Notes under the pieces: model-generated
The model's input: only the letters and a program-made list of their open reading frames with translations
The model's database searches: none
Told to the model about the DNA's origin: nothing
Position numbers and translations under genes: made by a program
Part shown: positions 23,581-37,613 of the stretch, piece by piece
Layout: each line of letters begins with the position of its first letter
Numbering within the stretch: the first letter of the stretch is position 1
Assembly (NCBI GenBank): GCA_013397075.1
Contig: VWZS01000321.1
Span: 310,001 to 374,000 of the forward strand
Direction of reading: 5' to 3'
DNA length: 64,000 nt
Source of the DNA: Rhabdornis inornatus
Lineage: Eukaryota > Chordata > Aves > Passeriformes > Rhabdornithidae

Positions 23581-26235
23581 GTTACAAAGGGGCCCTAGTT
23601 GTAGACCAGGTGAAGGTTTGGGGTCAAATCTGGGGATTCTTGTGAGAAAGGGACAGTCCATTGCAGCCTGTTTGCCCTGGCTGCAGGTTTTTGGTGCTGA
23701 TTGCATCTGCTGAGAAAGGTTCTCAGAGCAGCTGCACAAGAGTTCTTCAGTGCCCTGAGCTCCTCCTGCAAGTGCAAGGCCAGCCTTGGCAGTGGCTGCT
23801 GCTGCAGCTGATGTAGGGCTGGTGGAGCATGGGGTGTTCCCTCTCCTTTATCAGTGAGCAGGGGAGGCTGATGGGCCATGCTAGCATGTACACCAGCTGG
23901 TTTCTTGTCCACTGCCTGACTTTCAGATAAGAAATGTGGTGCTGAAAGCACCTTGCTTTGGGTATCAGGAGGGATTAAGTGCCATCCCTTCCTCCCTCAA
24001 GAAGCCCACAGCGCTGCTTTAGCTGCTTTTTGCTATTTGACTGTGAAGTAGAGGACATGGTATTTTTATTGGCAGCTTTAGGTGTCAGAGCGTGTTGTGT
24101 CAGGGTCTCAAGAATCCTTTGAACTTGTAACTTCTCTGTTTTCTGCTGGTGCAGTAGGTCTAAATGTGGCAGTAAAGAGCAGTAGCATTTTAAATTGGAA
24201 ATGTCTTTGGAATGTGGTTTCGGCATGTATTATTCAAAGGTGGAACACAAGTTCAGATTTGTTTTTCCAGTGATAGACCATTCTGAAAGATTGTTCAGTT
24301 TATGGATAATATTTTCAGGTTTCTCTTGCTGGGTTTTCACTAAGCAGGTTAATGGTGTATGTTAGACAGATTGCAGTGAAACTGCAGAGAGACCCAAAGA
24401 AATCTTGTCATCCTTAACTTACTGTGAAACCGTTTGCATGCTGGTGGCTACAAGAATGAAGTTGGAATTTAAAGGGAAGGAGAGAAACCGAGCCCAGCAG
24501 GCTGTGCCTTTCCTCAGAAAGTGCCTGCACTCTTTGTACACAGACCATGAACAGAGAAGTGGTGACTGTAATCTTTCTCCTTGGTGTCTTACATGTCCAG
24601 TTAGCTAAGGCAAAAGCTATTCTGAAAGTCCAGTTTCCTGGCCTGGATTTGAACAATGGGCTGATAGTCCTGACCTCCTTCTTGTTCTGCCTTTTTCTTG
24701 GAGGGGAAGGAACTAGAACCCTTGGGATGCATCTATGTTGTAATGCCTGTTGACGGGGGTGCAAAAACCTGCTGTGCTGGTGGTTTTGTAGCTGTGCTCA
24801 CAGGGCACTGTGGGTGAAGGCTTAACCTGGCACACCCTTTTGCAGAGCCTTTAGGGCATAAGGGGCAGGCAAAGGCTGCCTTTGGAGGCATTTTGGGGTT
24901 TATTTTGCTGTTGCAGATAAATCTGCTCTGCAATGTATTCATTGTACTGTGAATGAAAGAGCGGATGTTTTGATTTGAAAGGGAATTTTGTTTATAATTC
25001 TTGAATATAAGCAAATCATGGGGAGGAAGCCTTACTGGAAAGTAAAAGAGCCTTCCTGGACCATCTTCTGGTTTAGCAAGCAATAACCTTTATGGTGTTT
25101 TGCATCAGTGACAGTGTGTGTGTACATGTGTTTTTAGAAGGCCTTCCAAAGGGCCCCTTGCTGCATGTGGGTTTGTTTATGGTTCTGTTATGCAAACCAT
25201 GGAATATTCCCAGCTCTACTCCCCTCCAGTTTAAGTTCCCAGCCTCCCTCTGTGCCCCTGTGAGTGGCTGGCTGCTGCAGGGAGTGGGGCTGCTAAACGA
25301 TAGAGCTGTCTTTCCACCTCAGTTTCCTCATAAATGGCATCAAATGCTAGTTGCTTTTCATTCTGCACTTCAGCAGGAGCAGAGTGATACAGAGCTAAGC
25401 TTTGCTTTTCCCCAGGGTGCCGTGGGTGTGACTGATGGAACAGAGCCAGAAGAATTTGGCAAAGTAGCCAACTGTAAAGGGAATAATCTCTTTTTCCTGA
25501 TGATGGATGGCACTTAGAAAGCAGCTGAGCCTAAAAGCCATTTCTCATGCTAAGGCCCTGCAATGTGCAGGTCAGCCATTGAGCAAATGCAAGCCTTCAA
25601 AATGAGAGCTAATAGCTTGGCAGGTTATGCCTGACAAGCACCAAGTGATTTGCTTTTAGTTCTTTAGTGTGTTGGGTTTAGTAGCTTTTTTGTGGATTGT
25701 AACATTTAGTAATTCTAATATTACATGATCATCTTCTTCTAAGCTCAGAAATATCTTAAAGAAAACGCAGTTAATAAGGAAATATATTTTCATACTCAAA
25801 TACAGTATATTTTTCTAATATCTAAAAAATTATTTCTATTTAACTGCTGCACATCCAATTAAGAATATAGGATAAAAAATACATTTCAGCTGAGCAGTTG
25901 TTAAAATATTGGCCCCTTGCTTTTCTGTGGAGCAAACTGACAGCTACCTGGGGCAGAAAATCATGTGTTGCTCCCAAAGAAATGGTCAGGGAGTTGAGGA
26001 GGTGAGATTTGAGAGGAAAATCCACAGTGAAGTGAAGGTAGATTCCTATAGGATAACACTTGGAAAAGACACATGTCTAATTTGACATGCAACATTCATA
26101 GCTCTTGGAAAGCTTATGTTGTCATATTTACTGCTCATTTGGTAAAAGAAAAATGCTCTCTGGAGTACTGCTGGACGGAAGGCTTCCTGGGAAATATCCA
26201 AACACTGAGTTTACCCTGCACTTTCCTGAAGAGAT

Positions 26236-26291
26236 CCTGAAGAATTTTTATATGAAAAAAATTCCTGAAGACTTTTTATATGGAAAGTCCA
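26236..26291. repeat. 28-bp imperfect tandem duplication
   Basis: CCTGAAGAATTTTTATATGA is repeated 28 bp later as CCTGAAGACTTTTTATATGG. Twenty of the first 22 positions agree, with decay after that. Confidence 0.8.
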
Positions 26292-29200
26292 ATAATGGTA
26301 AAGTACCTATATGTGCAACAAAGTCCTAAACCATTGTAAAATGTCGATTTTTCTTCCAGGAGATAGGCTTGAAACTCAGTCACTAGTACACGACGTGTTG
26401 CTCTGTGAATAAAGGCAGTTCTAATCTTTGAACTGCTTGTTAAGTGCTGCACTTACTTCTGTTTAAAGGGTTAGGTTTTGAGAACTGTTCTTTCTACAAC
26501 AAAATAGTGCATTATTCAAAACATAGACTTCACAAATAGGTTTTGTGAGATTGTATTCACAAAGCAGCAGCATCTTGACAATAAGGACTTCTAGTGTGTC
26601 TGAAACTCCTTGTGTTTACCAATAAAGATCTGTGATGCTTGAATTGATTTCTTAACCACAAAGCTGGAGTTCTGTTTTACAGGAATGTATTGACACTGTA
26701 ATTATAGCTGCAAAGTTTTCATCTTTATTGTAATTATTTTTTCAAATACTAGATAATAAAACTTTTTTTCACAACAGGCATACTCATATCTTGATACACA
26801 TGTGCACTCTCTGCAGTTTTCCTAAGAATATTTCAGCTTAGCAGCGACTTAATAAAGTATTCAGGTGCAGTAGGAACCTCACTTAGACTTGCAGACCAGC
26901 CAGAAAGTTGAACTGTATTCTTGTAGAATGAACTTCCCTTACAGTTTTAATTCAATGGAACTGAATATGTTTCTAAACTTGTTGTATGCTAGTTCAGTAC
27001 GGGGTGGGAATCTGCTTCAAATTCCTTGTTCTACTTTATACAGTTAAGTGTAGAGTTTGGGAGTTAAGTACTTCTATGATCCTAGGAAGTAGGGGTTTTT
27101 TTAGAACTTATTCTGAATTTGCAAATGCATTCCTGCTTCTTTTCTTGCTCTATATCTTGATGTTATGAGGGCAGCTAAAGCCTTGTTGCAAGGTATTTGT
27201 ATCCTGTTGTAATTATGGTCTGATAAAATCCTGTGTGAGACTAGGCTGTTTGCACCCAGAAGGGATCTTTCCCTTCTCAAATAGTTGTGATCAGCAGACT
27301 GTGGAGAGCAGTGGTTTGCATCACTTAGCCTCTAAGGGCCAGTTTAACATAGTGCCAGATACAGTGTAGAGGTGTTGCCTGTTCAATTTGTCAGAACATC
27401 CAGTTAGTGATGGAATATGTGGTGTGATTTAATTGAAATAATGCTAAAACCATGTCTTCCTAAGCAGGAACTGGCAACCTTATTTACTGGGGCCCTAGTT
27501 GTTCTTAACATTAGAAATATATTCAACAGAAGGACACATTAGAAATTTTAAAGTAACTAAATAAGCAATCTTGAGGAGACCAGAAAATGTTAGTATGAAA
27601 TACATTTTGTGGTAGATCTGGTGTGCCTGTGATGGGAGGTTATCAACTCCAAACTTTTGATTTATGGGAAATAAATCGTGGAACAAACAGTAGATTGCTT
27701 GCAACGTGGATGTCAGATCGCCCAGACTGTAGAAATAATGAATATATTATTGTTTTATATGGAAAATATGATGTTGTCTCTTAAAATTTAAAAAGTAGAA
27801 ATCTAAAATGTTCAGGGTGATGCTTGAGCTGAAATTTATCCGTCCAGTTTAGGGTGACCTTCAGCAAAATCCTTCTTCTTTCTTTCTGTGTGTGGAAGAA
27901 AGACATAGTCATACTGTAAGATTTTAAGCAAGAGCTAGAGCAACAGGTGTATGATGGGATATGTAATTTCTGCCTGATTTAAGTTTACCAGACTCCTTAG
28001 AATTTCTCTGATTTTTGAAGAGGTAACAAACCCAGTGTATGGAGAGAGGAATATGGAATGTTCCTGCTGCATTTTCATAACTCTACCTTTTGGTAGATTG
28101 ATGCTCCAGACTTTGGCTGACTTTGTGCTAATATTGTGATACATTTTTTAATCAAGCAGTTAACATAACATTTTATTACCCAATGAAGCAATGGAGTGGC
28201 ATAAGGCATGAAGTTTGCTAGTGCACATGGCATTGCCATACCATTGTTTAGTATGCTTTGGTTTACCAATACTTCCTCATTTTTATAAATTCAGGGAATG
28301 TTGGCTATAACTATCTGCCAAGTAGTGACTTAGCCAAAAATTAGCTAAGGATTATGAAAATAACTGTTTCATTTTGTTTTTCTTTGTACCTGATGCTTTC
28401 TGCAGATGTTTCTGTTGTTTCAGATATTAGATCTGACTCAAGGAAGAAGCATGAATAATGTTTGGAAATAGTCCTTAGTTGTCTGCTGTGGTGTCTCGGT
28501 ATGGCTGGCATTTCTCCTGGATGTGGCTGTGCCTGCATTTGGAACGTGACAGCCCCAAGCTGCTTTTCCTGCAAGTTCTATGAGGTTTTTTTTTATGGTA
28601 AAGTGCCAATTTTTTTAACCAGTCTTCATTGTGAATCTTCCTGGATAATTATGAAGAAAGAATAGGATGGCTTTTAACAAATTTATTTTCTGAGACTTTA
28701 AAAAGTTGCCTTGCTTACAAAGAGTGGGTGGTTGATTGTCCCTTGCCTCTTCTGGAAGATGGATGCTTGTCCTGATGCACAATAAGAAATATGGCAAAAA
28801 CATACTGACATGTAACAGAAAAGGGCAATAGTGCTTTATCCCGACTTTTTCTTAACAGGAGTGTCCTTTCTACTTCCATGGAAAAAAAAATTCATCTCTC
28901 ACAGGGTTCAAATGTATAGCAAAGGTATAGACTTGGGCAAGACAAGGTAACAGGAGGCTGCTGCTGCTGCACAACATGAACTCTGATCACTCACCCACAG
29001 TGATGCCTGAAACAATTTTGGTAAAGCAATTTAATGGCAATTAGAAAGGTAGCTCATTTTGTTTTCCTTCCAAGAAGACTCAGGAGAAGCTGAAAAAATA
29101 TATATCTTCCAAATAACCTTGGTATCTATATTGTGTTGCTGATGTATTTTCTGGGGTTTGGCCACGCCTGGAGGGGACACTACTCAGTGCTTTATTTCTG

Positions 29201-32180
29201 CTCCTTAACATAGATCTCTCCTCATGTAGTAGTAGGAATGATAGTAGGAACATGAACAAATCTGTTTATTTTACTGATCTTCTCCTATCAGAGTAATTGC
29301 TACATAAGTGTTGCTGTAACTGCAGAAGTTAAGGTCATTTAAATTTGACATCTGAGTCTCCCAGACTTCTTGTCTTCCCTTTCATAGCTGCTGGAGATAA
29401 TCAAACTTATGGAAATAAAGGATGAGCTTTTTCTTTTTATTATAGTAAAGAGAAGGCAGAAGTCAAATTTCAAGAGTACTTTATTATACAAATTTTGTAG
29501 ATGTGGTTTGTCAGGAGCTTAAGTGTACAAAAAGGGCTTGCCCAACATGCACTTGGAAACCCCATGCTGCTGTATTGGGAAATACTCCTATTAGAGGCAA
29601 TTAAGAGGACACATGTAAAACACTTCCTTTCTTTCTCAAGGCTGTGTACTCAGCATCATAAAAATTCTGTGCATTATGAACATGAAATTTCAGAGGTGGT
29701 AGTAAAGAAAATAGCCTGCTAATCCAATTTGTCTCTTCTTGAGTTTCTTTACAGGTTAAAGAAACTCTGACCTGTGTGGTTAGAGTTTCTAGAGGCCAAG
29801 CTGAAGCTGAAAATCTACAGGGTGTCAATACAAAGTGGAACAGTTCCATTTGACAAAGTTTATTTTAAGAGCCCTGTATCACAATTCTTCAGGTTCATCA
29901 GTTATTCTTCCCCTTGATGTATACTAAGACTTTAATAACAGCCATGGAAATACTCTTCTGAGCCTTTTACAGTCTGAGAAATGTTGTGCTTCCAAACTTA
30001 AGAGCTTTCATGTCTTTTAAGATGTTTTGGGAAAGAACTGGGACTAGCAGGAGGAGAGGAGAAGCAAAGGGGTGCTGCTACAGGATTAATGCACTTCCAT
30101 GCTTCACTAGGATTAGGATTATCCCTACTGCTCAAAGAAAGTAGCAGCCTGAAGGTTGCAGTCACAGAGTATGTGTGGTTTTGTTTTGATAAAAGATACA
30201 TGATCTTCTGTGATCTGATTGAATGAAGTTTAATAGGGTCCAGCACCATCCAGGTGAATGAATCCTGGCAACTGCTTCCATTAAGGATATTTTTGTTTGT
30301 AGCCTCCTAGGTGGCATGGCTCATGCTGTTTAGTTGTAAGATCTTTGTGTTCTGCCAAAAAAAATATCAGAAAGGAAGTATGTATTCCAAAACATTCCTC
30401 TTGTTTTTTAACCAGAGAAGTGGAAGTGGTTTCCTGATACAGAAGGAATGAAGATTTTCTGCTAAGCAGGTACTACAGCCACTTTGTGTCTGACAGTATA
30501 TTATGGTATATTTGACAATGTTGGAAGCCAAGGAATTTGACTTATATTTAATGCACAGCTTGTTTTTATCAAAATACAGTTTGTTTCTGTCAACCTTACG
30601 TAAGAGGTGTTAAATGAAACAGGTGAGTTACAGCAGATGGTACCCCTGACTGTGATGACATGCAGAAATATCTGTTCCAGAAGTCTCAGGCCAGCTATTA
30701 TTTAACTTGTGTTTGTGAGCAGTTGTGTTGTTTGCTGTCCTCCAGAAGATCTGGGGCTTTTTCAGGCCCATATAAATGAAAGTGAGGTACTCTGTGTGTA
30801 GGTATGTTGATGTCTGTCTGAATTATGGTTTTGAGGTCTTGTCAGTCACTGATGTCTGAAATAATGGATCTGTAGGGAGACTGCTCTCTGTGACACCTGT
30901 GAGTCTGAGCTGGAGGTGCATCATTGTTCTGTGTTAGTCAGAGATGTTGAAGGATGAGAGAGAAAATGAGGTGACATGGAGTAGGTGATTTTTGCTTTGT
31001 CTCCATCTTAATGAAGTTTGATTTTAAAATACAGCCACAACCATGATGCCTGCTTACAAAGTTCTTGAGAACGTACAGTTGTATGACTGTGAAAAAGAGC
31101 CATAAAAATGTGTAGAAGATTGGCAATTAGAGACTTAATGCTTTTCAGAAAAAGCAATTACCAATGCCTTTACTATATAGGAAACCAGCAGGTAGTAATG
31201 CTTGTTTTCTTTCGGAGGGAGACACATAACCAGTATCAATCACTAAAACAGATGCTTAATAACTGACTTTGGAGGTGAGGCATATGTTTTTGACAATGAA
31301 GATGATTCATCTTTTGGACAAGCTACCATTTGGGAAAACATTGTAGCCATCCATTGAGATGTTGAAATTGAAAATGTAAATTTTTGCTATAGCTTTTCAA
31401 AGGTGGAAATCTTCCCTAGATGAAATTTAATGGCCTGTGACAGGTGCAGCAGGTAATTTTGGTCATGAAATTTAGAAATGCTCTTGCTTCCTAGCTTAGC
31501 ATTCTAGTGTGTTGTTTCATCTGGAACAGTCTCCTTTGCTTACTGTTTTTTTTCTGAAGTATGATGTTGATCTAAGGATCCAGAGATAAGCTCCCAGATC
31601 ACTTTTTTAACTGGTCACTTATAGGCATTGAGAAGCTTCTTCCTTCTTAGGAAATGTCTTTAATAGGCAGTAACTCTCTATGGTAGTGTTTTAGAAAAGA
31701 GCCATTTCTTAGGCTTGTGACAGGTATAGATTCAGTTTGTCCTTTTTCTTGTTGTAGTAAGCCATATTTGGAACAAGGTTTGGCCTTTAACTTACTGATA
31801 GTTTAACTATTTATTGTTTATGGTTTCAGGCTGTACTCAGAAATATTTTGGTGCCTTCACCAATGCATTGAGTTGGACTCCTAGCACAACACTCCTAGCA
31901 TTGACTTCTTCATGTTGTGGACTCTTCTCATTATTGTAAGGCTGACAGCTCAGCCATGATCTTTAAAAAGGACCTAGGAGATTGAGGGGATAGAACATCT
32001 TACCGTTTTTTTGTGTAGAGATCAATTTCCTTCCCCACTGTGTGGATTTTGATGTAGTATCAGAGGTAGTGTCTAAATTCCTGTAGTTGAGATTTAACAG
32101 CAGAACTGAGAAGGCTGGCATGGTAGCTGTGGACTTGACAGACTGGTTTCTTTCCATTTCACTTTGTTGTAAGCCTGCAG

Positions 32181-32381
32181 TCCTTGTCAAGAGAGTGTGG
32201 ATCACGGGTACCAAGTGGGAGACGGGAGGCACAGGAGTCTGCTTTTGGAGAGGAGTTCCCAGAGACAACAGGACACCTGGCAAGTGCTGCAGAAAGGCAC
32301 AGCCTCCATGAAGTGACAGAAGGAGCAGTGAAGAGAAAAGCCCCAGAGATTCCACGCTCCATAAGGAAGAGAAGCAGCTAA
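32181..32381 (+). other. Terminal-exon-like open segment (66 codons and stop)
   Basis: A GCCTGCAG acceptor-like site after a partly pyrimidine-rich stretch is followed by 66 open codons and TAA. The frame is rich in charged and small residues, begins SLSRECGSRVPSGRRE and ends in the basic tail KAPEIPRSIRKRSS. It is clearly richer in GC, with several CpGs, than the DNA on either side. This is how a last coding exon would look. Against this, no AATAAA follows within about 1 kb, no upstream exon was found, and the minus strand is also open here. I do not recognise the protein. Confidence 0.22.
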
Positions 32382-35300
32382 ATTAATCTACAGACTGACA
32401 AACCTGCTGAGCCCAAAAGGATTCACTGGCAGGGAACCAGTGGGCAGGAAATAGGCTCTGTCTTTTTTTGGATCACTCATGGTGGATTCTCTTTTCTCAG
32501 CTGACTTATTATAACACATGCTTTGATGAAACTTAGATTTTTGGGCTTAGCAGCCCCTGGATTGTTTTTGGTAACTTGTTGTAGGACAAATTCAGTTCTA
32601 GCCTAAGCCAGCTTGGAGTTCTAGGAGAGCATCACACAGCAGTTAAGTAGGAGCAGTGGACTCGAGTGTTGGAGGACTTGGAGAACAAAGGATATAGTTG
32701 CTGTGGAACATACCCATGTCAGGAGTTAGAAATGTTAAGAATAGTTATGTGGAATCACATTAATACTCTTTGTGCAGTCCTGTGTGTGGACTAATCTTCT
32801 CCTTTATTATTTAGTGAAGAAGAAGGTAAGAATGAAATAGCACACAGGGTTACTTTCTTAGTGATGTGTAAGTCAAGGACAACTTGGATCAAAGAAGATT
32901 TATTTTGTGCTTAAGGGAACTGGGTGGACATCCTGTATGTTTGTTCAGACACTTTTTGAATGCTTAAAACCTTGGAACATGGGAAAAAAGAGCTTTTATC
33001 AGTGTCCAAGTTAGTGTGCATACATATTGAATACATAGGGGGAACTGTTATTGTAGTGGTATTGATACAGTTGCCAAACATCAGTTCTGTTTGCTTCAGC
33101 ATGTGGATTTAAATTGACTGCTTAGGGGGTTAGTGGACATCTGTTCAACATTCTAGCACACCACTTGAAATAATTGGTTAATAGATGGTCCTAGTTGTAT
33201 GTTGTATAGTGCTAACTTTGGGAAAAAAATTTGCCTTTTTATTCCAAGGCATATGACTTTTTTTGTTCCTGTTAAATCATAAATGAATGATCACATTCAT
33301 TAATGTAGAACAGGGGAAGTGGCTCTGAAGTTTAGCTAGTTACATACATAGTTAAATGGTGTATTGCTTCCAAAGAAATGAGAGATTGATGTAGGAAGGA
33401 ACTTTTCTGAAGGAAATTGAGTGCAATAATGCAAATGGAATGTAATTCCATTGGGTAGGAAATCTAGTGAATAGCTGAATTGTGAGAGAACAGAGGTATT
33501 GTAGTGGCTGTTCAGCTTTTCATTAAAAAATCAAAGCAGTCATATATTTTTTCCAGTTCTATGCATTGTGAAAAATGAACAGTTTGTACTTGAGTTGTAA
33601 AATACATGCCATGTCTTTGTAGGAGAATGCAGCAGGAAGTATGCAACATCTTAGAATTGACTTAGAAACTTTGTGGGATTTTTGAAACAAATGGTTGCTA
33701 GAAATAATTTTGATACCTATCAGTGTCCCATATTTTATGTAAGTGTAAGTTTGAACTGGATCTGTCTGAAATCAGAGGCTTTGCTGATACAAAATAGAGA
33801 GGGTTATACCTGACTTAATTTTTGGAATGTTTGAATTTATTTGATTTATTTACTACTTGGTTTGTCATTTTCAGTCAATTAAATTATCCTTCAAATGAGG
33901 TTCCAAAAATTCTATCACTCTAACAAGATGAAGAATGTGCCCTCCAGGAAAAACTCCAAAACTTAGGTTTTTCTGGCTTGTACAGGGAGATTTTTATAAA
34001 AATGAGAGAGGGGATAAATGGACTTGCAGCAGTTTTAGAAGTTTTTTTGATATGTGAGCAGGGATATCTAGAAGCCTTATATAGCAAATACCAAAAAGGG
34101 AAGCTTGGAAAAGAATTTATTGTAAATGCCAAGATTAGGTGTTGTGCTCCTGTGAGGTATCAAGAAAGAAGGCAAAAAGATATTTAGGGAGTTTGTGTTA
34201 TTGCCACATCTTTTTTTCACAGCTGCTGTAGCAGCCATGGGAAGGGAGAGGTGGTTGGGTGACGTTGGCATTAGGAGAAAGGAGCTAACTAAAAACCCCT
34301 TGCTTATGGAAACTGAGTGTTCACAGCAAGTTCTCACATCTCCTTGTATTTTCTTTGGATTGCAAAGTCGATGTTTCTTGCTGTAGTTCTGTTTAGTTTT
34401 GTTTATGTTTTCATGCACAACAAATAGCCCATTTTATTGTGATTATTTGTGGTAGTGGTATAGGTTGGATATACAAGGTTGGCCTTGGGATTCTGTTCAG
34501 TTTATAAGTCTGGTTATAGAAAACCCATTTTGATATGTGGCCACTAATTGGTAAAGCTAGGCTCATTTCATCCTACAGATATCCTAAATGAAAAGTGTTT
34601 TTCAAATTAAGATAACTTTTTAATGATTATTGATGAGTATATGTCTATCACTTTCAGCATTGTTAATAGGAAAAGAATGATCTCTTGGGCTGCAGTGCAT
34701 TAGGAGCAGGATTCAGACTATACTTGGCTAGAGGGATAGTTACTTGTCAGGGGAGCTTAAAACCTGTGTTTTTTAATGATTTCAGATCACATTCAGGGCA
34801 TTTCTCACTTAGGGAAGCTGATAACCTGCAAAGGGTTTGAGCTGGTGAGAGGTTTCCATGTCTCATTGCACCTTGCTGTGGAACATCAGAGCCTTTCCTT
34901 TGTTCACCCAACAGCCTTGCTTAGAGCTGGTTCTCTGTTAGGAGCTCTGTAGGAAGTTATCTTGGTTGTAACAGGTTCGGATGTGGGTGCTTGTGCTTTT
35001 AAATTGTAAAGCTACATTAGTATTTTACTATAGAAAGTAGCCTGGTGAAATGAGGGCAGGGGAGCTTTATTTAGGGTCCTATGTTTGTCTCATTAATGTT
35101 TATGTATGGCTTTTGTAGTTCTTGCAGTTCTGTCTCTGCTGGCCTACCCTCTTCCCTACTGTGGGAAGTGTGACTTAACAGCCAGTGAAGTAAGTAAAAC
35201 AAGTGAAAAATGTACTATGGGACTCTGAAGTTTTCTTCATCAAAGACTTCACTGTTATAAGAAGCTGATTCCATGTTTTGCTAGTCTTTACTAAGTATCT

Positions 35301-36719
35301 TGTATCCTTGTTTTTCCCCACGTGTACATATTTTAATGTTTTTGCAGTTGGGCTACATTTCTCTTGGCTGTGACTGTATGGTCATTACTGTGCCCTAGGA
35401 GAAGGTCAGCTGCATTCTTTCAGCATTTTGGGGTTTTCATACACTGGTAGTCCAGGCTTCTGTGGAGCTTTTGGACTGTGTGAATACATGCAGTCACCTC
35501 ACAACATATTTCAAAATGCTATCCGTGTTTTTCCTCCCTATGACAAGAATGAGTTATGGTTTTATTCCTGGATGTTTTGAACATGTAAAGGTTTGCTCTG
35601 TCCACTGCAGGTTTAGGTTGCTTCTAATCTGATATGGAAAAATACAGAGATTTGGTGTTGTGTTTATTTTTTTTTATTATTTTTTATTTGGTTTTGTTTT
35701 AAATGTGGTTATTTCCTGCAGAACTGCATATAGTCAGAAAAGATAGAACTGAGTTCAGGTGGAATTTTTGCAGGCATATTGGAGGGAGCTTGTGTTGGGT
35801 CTGGAGCTGGTTTCCTTTTTATCCCCTTGGAGCTGGACTTGTATGGGGCTTCCCTGTTTGGTTCTAGTGCCTGTATGACCAAAACCTCACCAGCCCTCCC
35901 TGTGGGAGCTCTGAGTGGTAGGGTTGGAACACCTGCATCTTGGGAATTCAAACTAGTGTCTCAATAGTAGAGGAGCTCCATCTGCTCCTGGTTTGGAGTA
36001 ATTACTTAGTGCACACATGCTTCCAAGAAGCTTCAGAAATGAAGATGGGATTTTTCCCGCTTGGCAGTTGTGCTTTTACTTATTAGGTGTGTGCAAGCGA
36101 ATTGCCCGTTGTTATCATGAAATACCAGTCTTTGTGAAAGTGAATTCAATGTTTTGTCTAACTGAAATTTAGGAAATGTTAGCTAGGCTATGGTTCTGTA
36201 ATACAACCTGTGTTATTGTTATATCATTTTTTTCTTTTTTTTTTTGGTGTGTGGTATTACATTTTGCCTCTAGGCATGAAAAAGCAATACACATCTTAAA
36301 GAATATCTGTCAACAGACTTAAGCAAAATAGAACTGTTCAAATGAGTCCAGCAGGTTTTTACTGCTCTAATATTTATGGGAAAGTGAATGGCTACAGGGT
36401 TGAACCTGTGTTTGAAGTAGACACCCCTGTAACATGCACATGAAGGAGTGTCCTTTAACCTCTTTTTGCTAGGGGGGAAATGTTTAATAGTAGAATTTAC
36501 CAAATAAAAGAATACCTGGTAAACTTTTCATCTCACTGGGAAAGGAGGGATCGATCCAAATCCTAACCTGGCAAGAAGTTGTTGATGGGCTGAAGTTATT
36601 AACATTGCTCCACAGAAGGCTATGGAGTGGCAATGCAGGTTGAGTCTTTGTCCCTCTGTACAGCCAGTACAACATTTGGACCTTTTTTATAACAGAATTG
36701 TTTGGACAGCATTTAGAAG

Positions 36720-36990
36720 TAATATTCCCTAATTTATTTATTTGCCAAGCATGACCTCCTCACCAGAGCTCCGCCATAGTGGTGTTTAACTGGAATAACA
36801 TATTTTCCAAAGCCACCAATGACAGTCTGGTATAGAGTATGTAATGCAAGGTCCCCTCTAGAAACTGTAGATTGTTGTGTGTATTGATCTTCCATCATCA
36901 GTCAGTGCGAGCTGATTGCTGCTATCTCAACTGACAGAGGTTTTAATCAAGAAAACAAAGGAGGGAAACGTTAAAGGTAATTAAAATGGT
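36720..36990. promoter_or_regulatory. Candidate conserved noncoding element
   Basis: Complex non-repetitive sequence with isolated CpGs in an otherwise CpG-poor region (GCTCCGCC, GTGCGAGC, AAACGTTA), plus CAATGACAG, TTTAATCAAG, AACAAAGG and GGTAATTAAAATGG words matching homeodomain and HMG-type sites. There is no open frame of note. This is inference from composition. Confidence 0.25.
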
Positions 36991-37223
36991 TTTGAGTAGG
37001 AATAGAGTAGATCAGTTACTGGCTGCAAAGTGAGCTCTAGAATCAGGCTGATATTTTAGGAAGGTAAATTTACTGAAGAACATAAACAGAGCTCTTTATT
37101 TCTGTGAAGATAATTTTCATCAATTTTAAAAGATCAAAACAAGCTTTAGTGTGGAAGGAAGATGTTTAATGTGTACTTAATTTTCTCTCCTAATTAACTT
37201 AGTGTGCATCTTCCTCCTTCTAG

Positions 37224-37362
37224 GACAGGTGAGACTGAATGCATTTACAGTGATAAATGACCTTGGCCTGTTCAGCCATTTCAGGGGTCACTGCATCTAT
37301 ATTGTGCCAAAGCCAGATGCTGTGTTTCAATGGGATACATTAGGTATTCATTTGGAACTAGA
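37224..37362 (+). other. Exon-like segment with acceptor and strong donor
   Basis: A pyrimidine tract (CATCTTCCTCCTTCTAG) precedes a 139-nt segment that ends at GGAACTAGA|GTAAGATG, a good donor. One frame is open throughout, contains VRLNAFTVINDLGLF and PKPDAVFQWDTLG, and meets a stop only beyond the donor. The exon would start with the last 2 nt of a codon and leave 2 nt. A competing reading is regulatory DNA: TGACCTTGG (37258-37266) and GGGGTCA (37284-37290) are nuclear-receptor half-sites in inverted orientation. I do not recognise the peptide and see no clear upstream partner exon. Confidence 0.22.
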
Positions 37363-37613
37363 GTAAGATGACGTGTACTGCCTGTGTCTGACTGGGCATG
37401 GCTCACTTTGGTGTGAGTGGATTTACTCAGAACTAGAGAATGTCCGTGTGAAATGCAGCTGTGGCAGCAGGAAAGCTTGTGCTGCTTTCTTAGAGGTCAT
37501 TACTTCAGTGGAATTAAAGAGGAGGAGAGAAGCATTTTCATGTAATCTATGTGAAATCTGAAAACAGCCTCCCAGATACACATAAATACTACTGGATGCC
37601 TCTTCCTTTATAG

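Larger units (their letters stand above)
13438..32180. other. Noncoding stretch, intronic or intergenic
   Basis: AT-rich sequence without a supported gene. It includes two plus-strand open segments with some exon-like features (15679-15912 and 17082-17312), several small palindromes, a low-complexity T/G tract, an 18-T run beside a GC-richer segment near 23.3-24.0 kb, and two segments (about 17880-18420 and 22560-23000) whose motif texture resembles conserved noncoding elements. Other open frames in this part look like chance. Confidence 0.55.

Noticed and set aside
25313..25336. CCACCTCAGTTTCCTCATAAATGG, similar to the reverse MIR core
   Set aside because: Only about 20 bases match and nothing extends the match into the flanks; chance is likely.
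25092..25517. 141-codon plus-strand frame, longest on that strand
   Set aside because: Composition is unremarkable, no domain is seen, and neither a splice nor a polyadenylation context supports it; frames of this length are expected by chance here.
31963..32355. 130-codon minus-strand frame with hydrophobic start
   Set aside because: It does not begin with ATG, has no splice context, and is the complement of the better plus-strand segment at 32181-32381.
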